DNA of 64,000 nt from Micromonospora fulviviridis. GTDB taxonomy: Bacteria; Actinomycetota; Actinomycetes; Mycobacteriales; Micromonosporaceae. The stretch covers positions 171,394-235,393 of the forward strand of contig NZ_BMRA01000004.1 of assembly GCF_014648395.1 (NCBI RefSeq). The letters are read 5' to 3'. Below are positions 32,021 through 41,329 of this stretch, one piece after another. The stretch's first letter is position 1; each line of letters begins with the position of its first letter. The notes under the pieces are model-generated. The model saw only the letters and a program-made list of their open reading frames with translations, searched no databases and had not been told where the DNA came from. The position numbers were made by a program, and so were the translations under genes.

Positions 32021-32893
32021 TCAGTCCCGGGGCAGCAGGCCGGCCGGATACTCCATGCCGTCGTGGGTGCAGGCGGCCGCGGCCACCCGCGCGGCGTACC
32101 GGGCCGCGTCGAGCGGGGTGGCGCCGCGCAGCCGGGCGGCGATCAGGCCGGCGGCGAACGCGTCGCCCGCGCCGTTGGTGTCGACGACGGCTGCCGGCGG
32201 GGTGGTCGCGGGCACGTGCACCGGCGGTGTGTCCGGGCTGTGCAGGGTCGCGCCGGCCGCACCGCCGGTCACCAGCACCGTCCGGGGCGCCAGCCCGGCC
32301 GCCACCTTCCCGGCCCGGTCGCCCAGCCGGACGTCGCTGACGAAGACCAGGTCGGCCGCGTCGGCGAAGGGCCGGTGGTAGTCGTTCTCGCCGTCCCAGT
32401 CGTGCAGGTCGGTGGAGAGGGACACCCCGGCGCCGAGGGCGGCCCGCAGCGTCGGAAGCGCGTCCCGGGCCCAATCCATGATCGACACGTGTACGTGGCC
32501 CGCCCCGCGTACGAGTTCGGCCAGCTCCGCCTCGGCGAACGGGGCCGGGCCCGACCAGGGACGCGGGTCGTAGAGCGACATCCGCCGGCCGGCCGGGTCG
32601 ACCATGTTCACCGAGCGGCGGGTGCCGGCCGGCGCGTGCGCCAGCACGGCGCGGACCGAGGTGCGGGCCAGCGCCGCCCGGACCACGTCGCCGGCCGGGT
32701 CGGCGCCGAGCACGTCGACCAGCGCCACCCGCAGGCCGAGGGCGTGCGCGGCCAGCGCCACCCCGGCCCCGGTGTTGCCGATCCGCAACTCGATCGGGGG
32801 CACGGCCAGCGAATCGGCGGCCGGCAGGGGCAGGGCGGGCACCTGGGCGCGGATGTCCACGCCCAGCCCGCCGATCACGAGCAGATCGACCAT
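32021..32893 (-). CDS. PfkB-family carbohydrate kinase
   Basis: A 290-residue sugar or nucleoside kinase with the ribokinase fold. N-terminal LLVIGGLGVDIRAQVPALP, the glycine pair LRIGNTGAGVALAAHALGLR (PfkB signature 1), and the ATP/anion-hole block VVDTNGAGDAFAAGLIAARL (signature 2, with the catalytic Asp) are intact. Acceptor is unknown. ATG at 32893 comes seven bases after TAGTGT on the minus strand, so it is likely leaderless and shares the intergenic region with the divergent SNF2 gene. Confidence 0.9.
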   Translation of the reverse strand: MVDLLVIGGLGVDIRAQVPALPLPAADSLAVPPIELRIGNTGAGVALAAHALGLRVALVDVLGADPAGDVVRAALARTSVRAVLAHAPAGTRRSVNMVDPAGRRMSLYDPRPWSGPAPFAEAELAELVRGAGHVHVSIMDWARDALPTLRAALGAGVSLSTDLHDWDGENDYHRPFADAADLVFVSDVRLGDRAGKVAAGLAPRTVLVTGGAAGATLHSPDTPPVHVPATTPPAAVVDTNGAGDAFAAGLIAARLRGATPLDAARYAARVAAAACTHDGMEYPAGLLPRD

Positions 32894-32956
32894 GGCGCCG
32901 ACACTAGTCCGCGCCGGCCGCCTATCCTGGCCCCGGGCGTCGTCGAGGGGGAGTGC

Positions 32957-35900
32957 GTGCTGGTCATCCACGGGTTGTGGCTGCCCGGCCGCGGGCTCGC
33001 CCTGTGGGCCGAGGACAGCAGCCTGCCGGCCCGGGCGCCCCGCCGGCCGGGCCGCGCCCCCCGCGAGCGGCCGCACCCCTTCGCCGCCGGCCACGCCACC
33101 CTGGCCGCCGCGCTCGGCGACCCACCCGGGGCGCCGGCATCCGTGCTGCTCGACCTGCCCACCCGGGCCGGCTCACCGATCGACTCACCCGAGCTGGTCC
33201 GGACCGCCGTCGGGGATCCGGTCCGCGGCCCGGTCACCCGCGCCGGCTGGCGGGTCCCCGCCCTGGTGTACGCCCCGGACGCCGCGTTCGCCCTGCTCCG
33301 GGCGCTGGATCCGGCGGAGGCGGTGCCCGGGGCGAGCCTGCGCCACCTGGCCGAGCTGGCCGACTTCGCCGCCGACCTGGTCACCCGCGGCCGGGTCCTG
33401 CCGGGACTCGCGGATCCCGACCCGGTCCCGGTCTCCACCGGATCCGCACCGGCCGCCGAAGCTGACCGGGTGGCACCGGCCTACCCGGCGGATCCGGCCA
33501 CCCCTTCCGACGGAGGCCGACGGGGCCTGCGCGTGGTCGACGACTCGGACGTGGTGACCGCGTCGGCCGTCTGGCGTCCGCTGCTCACCGGCACGGACGC
33601 GGCGTGGGCCCGCTCGATGGCGCTCGCGCTACCCCCGGCCACCCGTGCCGCCCGCGAATGGCACCCCGTCGCCCCGGATCCGGGTGCGTCTGTTGTCGCC
33701 GGGGCGACAACAGACGCACCCACAGCGGCGGACCGCCGGCCCTTGGTCGTGCCAGGCGCCTCGGCCGCGTCCGCGGCGGACGGCGTCGGACCTGGGGAGC
33801 TGGTGGCCGAGGCGTTGGACGCGCTGGTCGACGCCGCGGCCCGGGCCGCCCTCGGCGACACGCGGCTGCCCCGGGGCATGCGCCCGGGCGGGCCGGTGCC
33901 GAGCTGGCTGGCCGCGCTCACCGGCCCGGAGCGGGTCTTCGCCGCCGAGCCGGCCGCCCTGGACCTGCTGAGGGCCGAGCTGGACGCCTGGCAGCGCGAC
34001 GCCGCCGGCGGTCCGGTGCGGGCGGCGTTCCGGCTGGTCGAGCCGGCCGTCGATCCGGTGGCCGAGCTGGTCGAGGGCGGCGCCTGGCGGGTCGAGTTCG
34101 GCCTGCACCCGACCGACGAGCCGGGCCTGGTGGTCGACGCGGCCCACATCTGGCAGCGCCCCGCGCCCGCGCTCGCCGCCCGTGGTGTCGACCCGCAGGA
34201 GACCCTGCTGGCCGAGCTGGGCCGGGCCAGCCGGCTCTGGCCCGAGCTGGACGCCGCCCTGCGCACCGCCGCGCCGGAGGGAATGGAGTTGGACGCCGAC
34301 GGCGCGCACCGGTTCCTCCGGGAGGGGGCGCCGGTGCTGCACGCGGCGGGCTTCGGGGTGCTGCTGCCGTCCTGGTGGCGGCGCTCCTCGTCCCGGCTCG
34401 GCGCGCGGCTGCGGGCGCGCAGCCGGACCGCGCCCGGCACGGTGGCCGTCGCCGCGGGCGGGCTCGGGCTGGACGCCCTGGTCGACTACCGCTGGGAGGT
34501 GGCCCTCGGCGACCAGCCGCTGACCGCCGAGGAGCTGGCCTCGCTGGCCGAGCTGAAGTCGCCGCTGGTCCGGCTGCGCGGCCGCTGGGTCGAGCTGGAC
34601 CCGCAGCGGCTCGAAGCGGGGCTGCGGCTGCTCCGCTCCTCGGGCGAGCTGACCGTGGCCGACCTGCTGCGGATGGGGCTGGCCGGGGCCGACCGGGCCG
34701 GGGAGCTGCCGGTGCTGGAGGTGGCCGCCGACGGGGCGCTGGGCGAGCTGCTGGCCGGGGAGGCGGAGCGGCGGCTCACCCCGGCCGACCCGCCGTCCGG
34801 GTTCGTCGGGACGCTGCGGCCGTACCAGCGGCGCGGGCTTGCCTGGCTGGCGTTCCTCCAGTCCCTCGGGCTGGGCGGGATCCTCGCCGACGACATGGGG
34901 CTGGGCAAGACCGTGCAGCTGCTCGCGCTGCTCGCCGGGGACCCGCCGGTGGCCGGGCCGACGCTGCTGGTCTGTCCGATGTCGCTGGTCGGCAACTGGC
35001 AGCGGGAGGCGGCGAAGTTCGCCCCGCGGCTGCGGGTCCACGTGCACCACGGCGCCGAACGGGCCCGGGGCGAGGCGTTCGCCGCCGCCGTGCACGCCGC
35101 GGACCTGGTGCTGACCACCTACTCGGTGGCCGCGCGGGACGCGTACGAGCTGGCCGGGGTCGACTGGCACCGGGTGGTGGTGGACGAGGCGCAGGCGATC
35201 AAGAACGCCTCCACGCGGCAGGCCGAGGCGGTGCGGTCGCTGCCCGCGCGGCACCGGGTCGCGGTCACCGGTACGCCGGTGGAGAACCGGCTCGCCGACC
35301 TCTGGTCCATCATGCAGTTCGCCAACCCGGGCCTGCTCGGGCCGGCCGCCACCTTCAAGAAGAAGTTCGCCGAGCCGATCGAGCGGCACGGCGACGCCGA
35401 GGTGGCCGAGCGGCTGCGGCGGATCACCGGCCCGTTCGTGCTGCGCCGGCTCAAGACCGACCCGTCGATCATCACCGACCTGCCGGAGAAGCTGGAGATG
35501 GAGGTGCTCTGCAACCTCACGGCCGAGCAGGCGGCGCTCTACCGGGCGGTGGTCGACGACATGATGGCGAAGATCGAGTCCAGCGACGGCATCGAGCGGC
35601 GCGGGCTGGTGCTGGCCACCATGACCCGGCTCAAGCAGGTCTGCAACCACCCGGCCCAACTGCTGCACGACGGCTCCGCCCTGCCCGGCCGCTCCGGCAA
35701 GCTGGAACGGCTGGAGGAGATCGTCGACGAGGTGCTGGCGGCGGGGGAGAAGGCGCTGCTCTTCACCCAGTACGCCGAGTTCGGCGGGATGCTGCGCGGC
35801 CACCTGTCGGCGCGTACCGGCCGGGAGGTGCTTCTCCTGCACGGCGGGGTGGGCAAGGCCGAACGGGACGCCATGGTGACCCGCTTCCAGTCCCCGGAGG

Positions 35901-36232
35901 GCCCGCCGCTCTTCGTGCTCTCGCTCAAGGCCGGCGGCACCGGGCTCACCCTGACCGCGGCCAACCACGTGGTGCACGTGGACCGCTGGTGGAACCCGGC
36001 CGTCGAGGATCAGGCCACCGACCGGGCGTTCCGCATCGGCCAGCGCCGCCGGGTGCAGGTACGCAAGTTCGTCTGCGCCGGCACGGTCGAGGAGAAGGTG
36101 GCCACCATGATCGCCGACAAGCGGGGCCTGGCCCAGCGGGTGGTGGGCAGCGGCGAGCAGTGGGTCACCGAACTCTCCACCGACACCCTGCGCGAGCTGT
36201 TCGCCCTGGAGGCCGGGGCGGTGGTGGAGTGA
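32957..36232 (+). CDS. SNF2-family DEAD/DEAH-box helicase
   Basis: A 1091-residue ATP-dependent DNA translocase. Residues 1-560 form the bacterial SNF2 N-terminal region; a low-complexity linker near 225-280 is described separately. The helicase core has FVGTLRPYQRRGLAWLAFLQ, Walker A DDMGLGKT (645-652), DEAQ (about 743), VAVTGTPVENRLADLWSIMQ, and in lobe 2 KALLFTQYAEFGGMLRGHL, LSLKAGGTGLTL and QATDRAFRIGQ. GTG at 32957 follows GAGGGGGAG. Its stop overlaps the start of the SWIM protein gene (GTGA), and such SNF2-SWIM pairs are recurrent. A role in DNA repair or transcription recycling is plausible. Confidence 0.92.
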   Translation: MLVIHGLWLPGRGLALWAEDSSLPARAPRRPGRAPRERPHPFAAGHATLAAALGDPPGAPASVLLDLPTRAGSPIDSPELVRTAVGDPVRGPVTRAGWRVPALVYAPDAAFALLRALDPAEAVPGASLRHLAELADFAADLVTRGRVLPGLADPDPVPVSTGSAPAAEADRVAPAYPADPATPSDGGRRGLRVVDDSDVVTASAVWRPLLTGTDAAWARSMALALPPATRAAREWHPVAPDPGASVVAGATTDAPTAADRRPLVVPGASAASAADGVGPGELVAEALDALVDAAARAALGDTRLPRGMRPGGPVPSWLAALTGPERVFAAEPAALDLLRAELDAWQRDAAGGPVRAAFRLVEPAVDPVAELVEGGAWRVEFGLHPTDEPGLVVDAAHIWQRPAPALAARGVDPQETLLAELGRASRLWPELDAALRTAAPEGMELDADGAHRFLREGAPVLHAAGFGVLLPSWWRRSSSRLGARLRARSRTAPGTVAVAAGGLGLDALVDYRWEVALGDQPLTAEELASLAELKSPLVRLRGRWVELDPQRLEAGLRLLRSSGELTVADLLRMGLAGADRAGELPVLEVAADGALGELLAGEAERRLTPADPPSGFVGTLRPYQRRGLAWLAFLQSLGLGGILADDMGLGKTVQLLALLAGDPPVAGPTLLVCPMSLVGNWQREAAKFAPRLRVHVHHGAERARGEAFAAAVHAADLVLTTYSVAARDAYELAGVDWHRVVVDEAQAIKNASTRQAEAVRSLPARHRVAVTGTPVENRLADLWSIMQFANPGLLGPAATFKKKFAEPIERHGDAEVAERLRRITGPFVLRRLKTDPSIITDLPEKLEMEVLCNLTAEQAALYRAVVDDMMAKIESSDGIERRGLVLATMTRLKQVCNHPAQLLHDGSALPGRSGKLERLEEIVDEVLAAGEKALLFTQYAEFGGMLRGHLSARTGREVLLLHGGVGKAERDAMVTRFQSPEGPPLFVLSLKAGGTGLTLTAANHVVHVDRWWNPAVEDQATDRAFRIGQRRRVQVRKFVCAGTVEEKVATMIADKRGLAQRVVGSGEQWVTELSTDTLRELFALEAGAVVE
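33682..33721. repeat. Perfect 40-bp palindrome inside the SNF2 gene
   Basis: Bases 33682-33700 (19 nt) and 33703-33721 are exact inverted copies separated by GG. It encodes residues about 242-255 (GASVVAGATTDAPTA) in the low-complexity linker of the helicase. A 19-bp stem with a 2-nt spacer is far beyond chance and not needed by the protein. Confidence 0.9.
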
Positions 36233-37179
36233 CCACACCGGACGGAGGGTCGCGGTTCGCCGAGTTCGGGCCGCCCCGGCGGGTCGAGGGCGGACTGAAG
36301 GCGCGCAGCACCCGGGGCGCGATCGGCCGTTCCTGGTGGTCCCGGCGTTTCCTGGAGGTGCTGGAGTCCTTCGCGCTCGGCACCCGGCTCACGCGGGGCC
36401 GGGCCTACGCGCGCCGGGGCCAGGTGCTCCGGATCGACGTCGCCCCCGGGCAGGTCACCGCGAGCGTGCAGGGCTCCCGGCCGGATCCGTACCCGGTGCG
36501 GATCGGGCTGGCCGCGTACCCCGACGAGGTGTGGGAGCGGATCGAGGCGGAGCTGGCCGGGCAGGCGTTCTTCAGCGCCCGGCTGCTCGCCGGCGACCTG
36601 CCGGCCGAGCTGGAGGAGTTGTTCACCGCGGCCGGCGCGCCGCTCTTCCCGGGCGCCGTCGGCGAGCTGGTCCAGCACTGCGGCTGCCCCGACTTCGCGG
36701 TGCCGTGCAAGCACCTCGCGGCCACCTTCTACCTGCTCGCCGAGGCGTTCGACGCGGACCCGTTCCAACTGTTGCACTGGCGCGGGCGTGCCCGGGGCGA
36801 GCTGCTCGACCGGCTGCGTACGCTGCGCGGCGCCGCCGCCCCCGGCGGCGCACCGGCCGGCCCGGCGGCGGCCCCGGACGCACCGGCCGCCCCTGTGGAC
36901 GCGGCCGGCGGGCGCGGGCCGGCGGCGCGGCCCGTGGCGGGTGCGGGGCGGGTGCTGGGTGGCCTGCCGGCGGTCCCGCCGGACGACGAGGTCGACCGGT
37001 TCTGGCTGTCCCCGGTGGCGTTGCCGGACCGGCCGCCCACCCTGGCCACCGGACCGGAACTGCTGCTGCGCCAGCTCGGCCCACCCGGGGCCGCGATCGG
37101 AGGCCCGGGCCTCGTCGAGCGGCTCCGCCGGGCGTACCGGCAGTTCGGTCGCGAAGCGGGGTCGGACGACCCGCGCTGA
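36229..37179 (+). CDS. SWIM zinc-finger protein
   Basis: A 316-residue protein with a SWIM zinc finger, CGCPDFAVPCKHLAATF (CxC...CxH) near residue 150, preceded by ARSTRGAIGRSWWSRRFLEV and the strand ARRGQVLRIDVAPGQVTASV. The C-terminal part is an alanine/proline/glycine linker and a short helical tail (EVDRFWLSPVALPDRPPTLA). SWIM fingers bind DNA or protein. GTG at 36229 overlaps the stop of the SNF2 gene, so both are coupled and probably act as one complex. No enzyme motif is present. Confidence 0.9.
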   Translation: MTTPDGGSRFAEFGPPRRVEGGLKARSTRGAIGRSWWSRRFLEVLESFALGTRLTRGRAYARRGQVLRIDVAPGQVTASVQGSRPDPYPVRIGLAAYPDEVWERIEAELAGQAFFSARLLAGDLPAELEELFTAAGAPLFPGAVGELVQHCGCPDFAVPCKHLAATFYLLAEAFDADPFQLLHWRGRARGELLDRLRTLRGAAAPGGAPAGPAAAPDAPAAPVDAAGGRGPAARPVAGAGRVLGGLPAVPPDDEVDRFWLSPVALPDRPPTLATGPELLLRQLGPPGAAIGGPGLVERLRRAYRQFGREAGSDDPR

Positions 37180-37200
37180 CCGTCACCACCGGCCGCGCGG

Positions 37201-37458
37201 TCATAGCCAGCGCCGGCGGAATCGCCACATGAGTCCGGCGTTGGCGAGCAGCACCACGGCGCAGATCGCGCCGGCCAGGCGCCCGGCCAGTACGGTCATC
37301 GCCGGCAGCGAGGCCCACAGCACGATCGTCAGCAGCATCAGGTACCGGCCTCGGCGGGCCCGGGCCCGGTGGTCGAGCCGGGCGAAGAACTGCGGGTCAC
37401 TTTCCCGCAGCTGGCGGGTGATCTGTTCGAACCTGCGCTGATCCTCTTTGCTGAGCAT
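37201..37458 (-). CDS. DUF3040 membrane protein
   Basis: An 85-residue protein with the DUF3040 N-terminus MLSKEDQRRFEQITRQLRES and two membrane helices (LMLLTIVLWASLPAMTVLAG; AGAICAVVLLANAGLMWRF). DUF3040 is a small actinobacterial membrane family of unknown function. It runs convergent to the SWIM gene and divergent from the DUF1800 operon. Confidence 0.88.
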   Translation of the reverse strand: MLSKEDQRRFEQITRQLRESDPQFFARLDHRARARRGRYLMLLTIVLWASLPAMTVLAGRLAGAICAVVLLANAGLMWRFRRRWL

Positions 37459-37910
37459 GGCGGTGCCTTCCCCTCACGGCTTCAGCGGTTCGGCGGCATA
37501 CCCGCAACGGGGGCGGGTCACGCGCCGGTCCTGCTGCCGGTTTCGCCGAGCGGGACGGGCCTGGACGCACCGGTCGGAGACCTCAGCACGGGCTTATCCG
37601 TGCCTTAAGTTTCCCTGAGCGGTTGAACGCCGCGAACAGCGCCGCGAGGGGGAAAAACGTTACGTCCGGGCGGTCGCCGTCCGGGTTGCCCCTGCTCCCC
37701 GCGTCGCCGGTCCGGGGCGGTCCCACCGGCCGCCCGGCGGCCGGCCTGAGCACCGTCTTAAGTGCCCTCGCGGGCGCCGCCGACGTGCCTTGAGCACCCG
37801 GGAGCGCGTGGTTACTTTCCCGTAGCAACTCCTCCGGCAACCGTCGCCGCCCCTCCGCCCACCCCCTGGGCGGCAGGCGAGCCGGCGCTCGAAGAAAACG
37901 GGACAGCTAC
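37459..37910. promoter_or_regulatory. 452-bp intergenic region with GCAC/GTGC inverted repeats
   Basis: No gene is seen. Three short symmetrical units recur on the plus strand: GCACGG-GCTTAT-CCGTGC (37586-37603) followed by CTTAAG (37604-37609); GCAC (37750-37753) and GTGC (37762-37765) around CTTAAG (37757-37762); and GTGC-CTTGA-GCAC (37785-37797). CTTAAG is rare at this GC content. The region is upstream of the flavin electron-transfer operon and probably carries its promoter and regulator sites. Confidence 0.45.
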
Positions 37911-39941
37911 ATGGCCGACCTGAACGTGCCACCGCGTCGACCCCGGGACGACCGCGGCTGGGACGGATTCCCGCACCCCCATCCGGACGGGTACCGCGAC
38001 AACGCCATGCCGTACGCCGGCCCCGGCGGCCACGCCACCCCGGCGGCCCCGGCGTCCGGCCCGCAGTGGGTCGGACCCAACGGGTTCGTCGGCGGCGGCT
38101 ACCCCCAGCCGTCCGGCGGGTACGCCCCGCCGCCCGGCCCCGGACTGCCCAACCTGGACGACGACGAGAAGCCGCGCCGCGGCCGGCGCCGGGCCCTCGT
38201 CGCGCTCGGCGGCGCCGCCGTGGTCGCCGGCGGCGCCGCCCTGGGCCTCTCCCCGCAGGTGCGCGGCCTGTTCTCCGACGACCCGGTGGCCGGTGACGCC
38301 ACCGGCACGGTGGTCACCGACGGCACGTCGGCCCGCCCCGGCGGCCAGCAGCCCAGCACGGTGCGCACCTACACGGAGCAGAACGAGAGCTACATGGGCT
38401 CCCGGGCCGGCGCGGCGCTCAAGCGCAACGCCCCGTCCGGTGGCCGGATCTTCGCCAGCCCGGCGGCCGCCGCGGCGGCCACCCAGGTGACCGTCAAGAC
38501 GGTGCTCGCCAAGGACCCGATCCGCCACCTGGCCAGCCGGGCCACCTTCGGCCCGACCCCGAAGGTGCTGGCCGACATCAAGCGGCTCGGCATCGACGAC
38601 TGGCTGCGCCAGCAGCTGGAACCGGAGAAGATCGCCCCGACGAAGGCGGAGCTGAAGCTGGCCGAGCTGCCCTCGCTGAAGCTGACCCCGACGCAGCTGC
38701 GCGACCAGCGGGACCAGCTCAACGAGCGGGGTGTCGACCCGGCGCGGGAGACCGTCGACGCCACCATCGCCCGGCAGATCTGGTCCGACCGGCAGCTCTT
38801 CGAGGTGATGGTCGACTTCTGGAACGACTTCCTGCACGTCGCCGCCGACTTCGACGGCGGCGAGATCTACCGCAACTCGTTCGACCGGGACGTCATCCGC
38901 AAGCACGCGCTGGGCAGCTACCCGGAAATGCTGGTGGCCGCCAACAAGCACCCGGCGCTGCTGATCTACCTGAACCAGACCGAGTCGCGCAAGGACGCGG
39001 TCAACGAGAACCTGGCCCGGGAGAACCTGGAGCTCTACTCGGTCGGCGTGGACGGCGGCTACACCGAGAAGGACGTCCGCCAGGCCGCCCTGCTCCAGAC
39101 CGGCCGGGGCGTGGCCGACGGGAAGTACGTCTTCCACGCCGACCGGCACTACCTGGGCAAGGTGAAGATCCTCGGGTTCAGCCACGCCAACAACTCGGCC
39201 GACCCGAAGGTCGCCGACAAGGTGATCGACGACTACATCCGGTACATCGCGCTGCACGCGTCGACCGCCGGCTACGTGGCCCGCAACCTGGCCACCCGGT
39301 TCGTCTCCGACACCCCGCCGAAGTCCCTCGTGGACCGGCTGGCCAAGGCGTACACGACCAACCGGGGGCAGAGCCGGCCGGTGCTGGCCACCCTGTTCAG
39401 CTCCTCGGAGTTCTGGGCGGCGGTGGGCCAGAAGGTCCGCCGGCCGATGGAGTACCTGGTCGCCACGTACCGGTCGCTGGGCGTGGGGCCGGACGCGTCG
39501 GCGGGCTTCGACGGCGACAAGCGGCGCACCCCGTTCGCCCAGGGGCTGCGGCAGATCCAGGACAAGATGCGCGAGCTGGGCCAGTATCCGATGGGCAAGC
39601 CCACCCCGGACGGGTACGCGGACGTCTACGTGGCCTGGACCTCCGCCGGCACCATGGTCGACGGCTGGAACGAGGCCGGCGACCTGATCGGCGGCTGGCG
39701 CAAGCAGTTCACCTACGCCAAGCCGGAGAAGCTGGTGGCGAAGCCGCCGGCGACCGCCGGGGCGTACGTGGACGCGCTCGCCCAGCGGCTGGTGCACCAG
39801 AAGCTGAGCGCCAAGGAGAAGGCCCTCGTGCTCGGCGTGGCCGGGGTGCCGGCGGGCGCCAAGGTCGACGCCACCTTCAACGGGGCCATCGCCGCGGTCG
39901 CGCGGACGATCCTCGCGTCCCCCCAGCACCACCTCCGGTGA
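37911..39941 (+). CDS. DUF1800 family exported protein
   Basis: A 676-residue protein. Residues 1-90 are a Pro/Gly-rich disordered segment, followed by RRGRRRALVALGGAAVVAGG and AALGLS (about 91-116), a twin-arginine-like membrane or export signal. The DUF1800 domain follows with HLASRATFGPTPKVLADI, VMVDFWNDFLHVAADFDG, NENLARENLELYSVGVDGGY and SSSEFWAAVGQKVRRPMEYL. DUF1800 and DUF1501 proteins are regularly neighbours in bacteria and of unknown function. It overlaps the DUF1501 start by four bases and leads a five-gene operon. Confidence 0.9.
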   Translation: MADLNVPPRRPRDDRGWDGFPHPHPDGYRDNAMPYAGPGGHATPAAPASGPQWVGPNGFVGGGYPQPSGGYAPPPGPGLPNLDDDEKPRRGRRRALVALGGAAVVAGGAALGLSPQVRGLFSDDPVAGDATGTVVTDGTSARPGGQQPSTVRTYTEQNESYMGSRAGAALKRNAPSGGRIFASPAAAAAATQVTVKTVLAKDPIRHLASRATFGPTPKVLADIKRLGIDDWLRQQLEPEKIAPTKAELKLAELPSLKLTPTQLRDQRDQLNERGVDPARETVDATIARQIWSDRQLFEVMVDFWNDFLHVAADFDGGEIYRNSFDRDVIRKHALGSYPEMLVAANKHPALLIYLNQTESRKDAVNENLARENLELYSVGVDGGYTEKDVRQAALLQTGRGVADGKYVFHADRHYLGKVKILGFSHANNSADPKVADKVIDDYIRYIALHASTAGYVARNLATRFVSDTPPKSLVDRLAKAYTTNRGQSRPVLATLFSSSEFWAAVGQKVRRPMEYLVATYRSLGVGPDASAGFDGDKRRTPFAQGLRQIQDKMRELGQYPMGKPTPDGYADVYVAWTSAGTMVDGWNEAGDLIGGWRKQFTYAKPEKLVAKPPATAGAYVDALAQRLVHQKLSAKEKALVLGVAGVPAGAKVDATFNGAIAAVARTILASPQHHLR

Positions 39942-41329
39942 GGCATTCGATGGAGATGACCGTGAACCCGTACCCCCTGCACCCCGAATGCCCCGACCTG
40001 CGGCGGCTGGCCGACAACCCGGCCGAGGCGCTGCTGCGCGCGGAGGCGGACATCGTCGCGGCGGAGAACGCCGCCGAGGCGGACCGGTACCGCCGGCTGG
40101 AGGAGCTGGAGGAGGCCCAGCAGGACGGCCGGGGCGTCACCCGGCGTACCTTCGTCGCCGGCGCCGCGGCCACCGCGACCGCCCTGGCCACCGCCCAGTT
40201 CGTCACCACCTCGGCGTCGTTCGCGGCGACGAAGACCGGCACGCTCATCCACGTCTTCCTCTACGGCGGGCTGGACGGGCTGAGCCTGGTCGCCCCGGCC
40301 GACGACCCGGTGCTCAGCCGGACCCGCCCCGACCTTCTTCTCGGCAACGACTCGCTGGCCCTCGGCCGCGGCTTCAAGCTGACCAGCGCGTTCGCCCCGC
40401 TGGAGCAGTGGCTCAAGGCCGGCCAGCTCGGCTTCGTGCCGGCGGTCTCCGACCCGCGGCTGTCCCGCAGCCACTTCCAGGCCGCCGACGCCTGCAACCT
40501 GGGCGGCCTGCCCGGGGAGACCGGCGGCCGGGGCTGGCTGGACAGCCTGGTGGACACTCTCGGCAAGGGCACCGCGTTCCGCAGCGTCGGCATCGGCAGC
40601 ACGCTGCCCCGCTCGCTGGTCGGCGTGAACGGCGCGATCTCCCTGAACAACGTCGGTGAGCTGCGGCTCAACGGCGACGACCGGTACCGCGCCGCGACCG
40701 AGAAGGCGATCCGCGGCCTCTTCACCGGGATCAACCACCCGGTGGAGGAGGCGGTGATCGAGGGGATGGGCGCGCTGGCCACCGCGCAGAAGCTCGCCGC
40801 GAAGCCGTACGCGGCCGCCGCCGGGGTGAAGTACGAGGGCGTCGGCAACGCCTTCCAGCAGCTCGCCCAGCTCATCAAGGGCGGCGCGAACGTCCGGGTG
40901 GCGACGGTCGGCATGGGCGGCTACGACACCCACGAGAACCAGGGCACCCGCGAGGGCGGCCAGCTCTGGCGCCGGCTCAACGAGCTGGCCAACGCGATGG
41001 CGGCCTTCTTCACCGACCTCGGCGACCGGGCCGCCGACGTGACGGTCATGGTGTCCAGCGAGTTCGGCCGGCGGGTCGCCTCGAACCAGGGCGGCACCGA
41101 CCACGGGCACGGCGGGGTGGTCACCATCCTGTCCGGCCGCAAGCTCGCCGGCTCGCTCCTCGGCACGTGGAACGGGTTGAACGATCTGGACAGCGGAGAC
41201 GTACCCGAGTACAACAACATGTTCAACGTCTACGGGTCGGTCGCGCAGGGTCGGTTCGGACTGACGACCGTGCAGGTGGACAAGGTCTTCCCCCGGCAGA
41301 AATACGTCCCCATGAAGCTGTACGCGTGA
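39938..41329 (+). CDS. DUF1501 family exported protein
   Basis: A 463-residue protein with a long cytosolic leader and a twin-arginine signal VTRRTFVAGAAATATALATA (about 66-85), then the DUF1501 domain in the sulfatase/alkaline-phosphatase-like fold: LIHVFLYGGLDGLSLVAP, SRSHFQAADACNLGG, GMGGYDTHENQGTREGGQLW and SSEFGRRVASNQGGTDHGHG, whose Asp and His residues could bind metals. GTG at 39938 overlaps the previous stop as GTGA; ATG at 39950 is an alternative. Translational coupling and constant pairing with DUF1800 suggest one exported complex. Confidence 0.92.
   Translation: MRHSMEMTVNPYPLHPECPDLRRLADNPAEALLRAEADIVAAENAAEADRYRRLEELEEAQQDGRGVTRRTFVAGAAATATALATAQFVTTSASFAATKTGTLIHVFLYGGLDGLSLVAPADDPVLSRTRPDLLLGNDSLALGRGFKLTSAFAPLEQWLKAGQLGFVPAVSDPRLSRSHFQAADACNLGGLPGETGGRGWLDSLVDTLGKGTAFRSVGIGSTLPRSLVGVNGAISLNNVGELRLNGDDRYRAATEKAIRGLFTGINHPVEEAVIEGMGALATAQKLAAKPYAAAAGVKYEGVGNAFQQLAQLIKGGANVRVATVGMGGYDTHENQGTREGGQLWRRLNELANAMAAFFTDLGDRAADVTVMVSSEFGRRVASNQGGTDHGHGGVVTILSGRKLAGSLLGTWNGLNDLDSGDVPEYNNMFNVYGSVAQGRFGLTTVQVDKVFPRQKYVPMKLYA

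Noticed and set aside
32063..32956. Upstream extension of the SNF2 frame opposite the PfkB gene
   Set aside because: The frame runs antisense through a clear PfkB kinase with intact signatures, and lacks family features before 32957.
33629..36238. Very long minus-strand open frame opposite the SNF2 helicase (869 codons)
   Set aside because: Rich in His, Gln, Arg and Pro with no domains; it is the GC-bias shadow of the helicase gene, whose motifs are intact on the plus strand.
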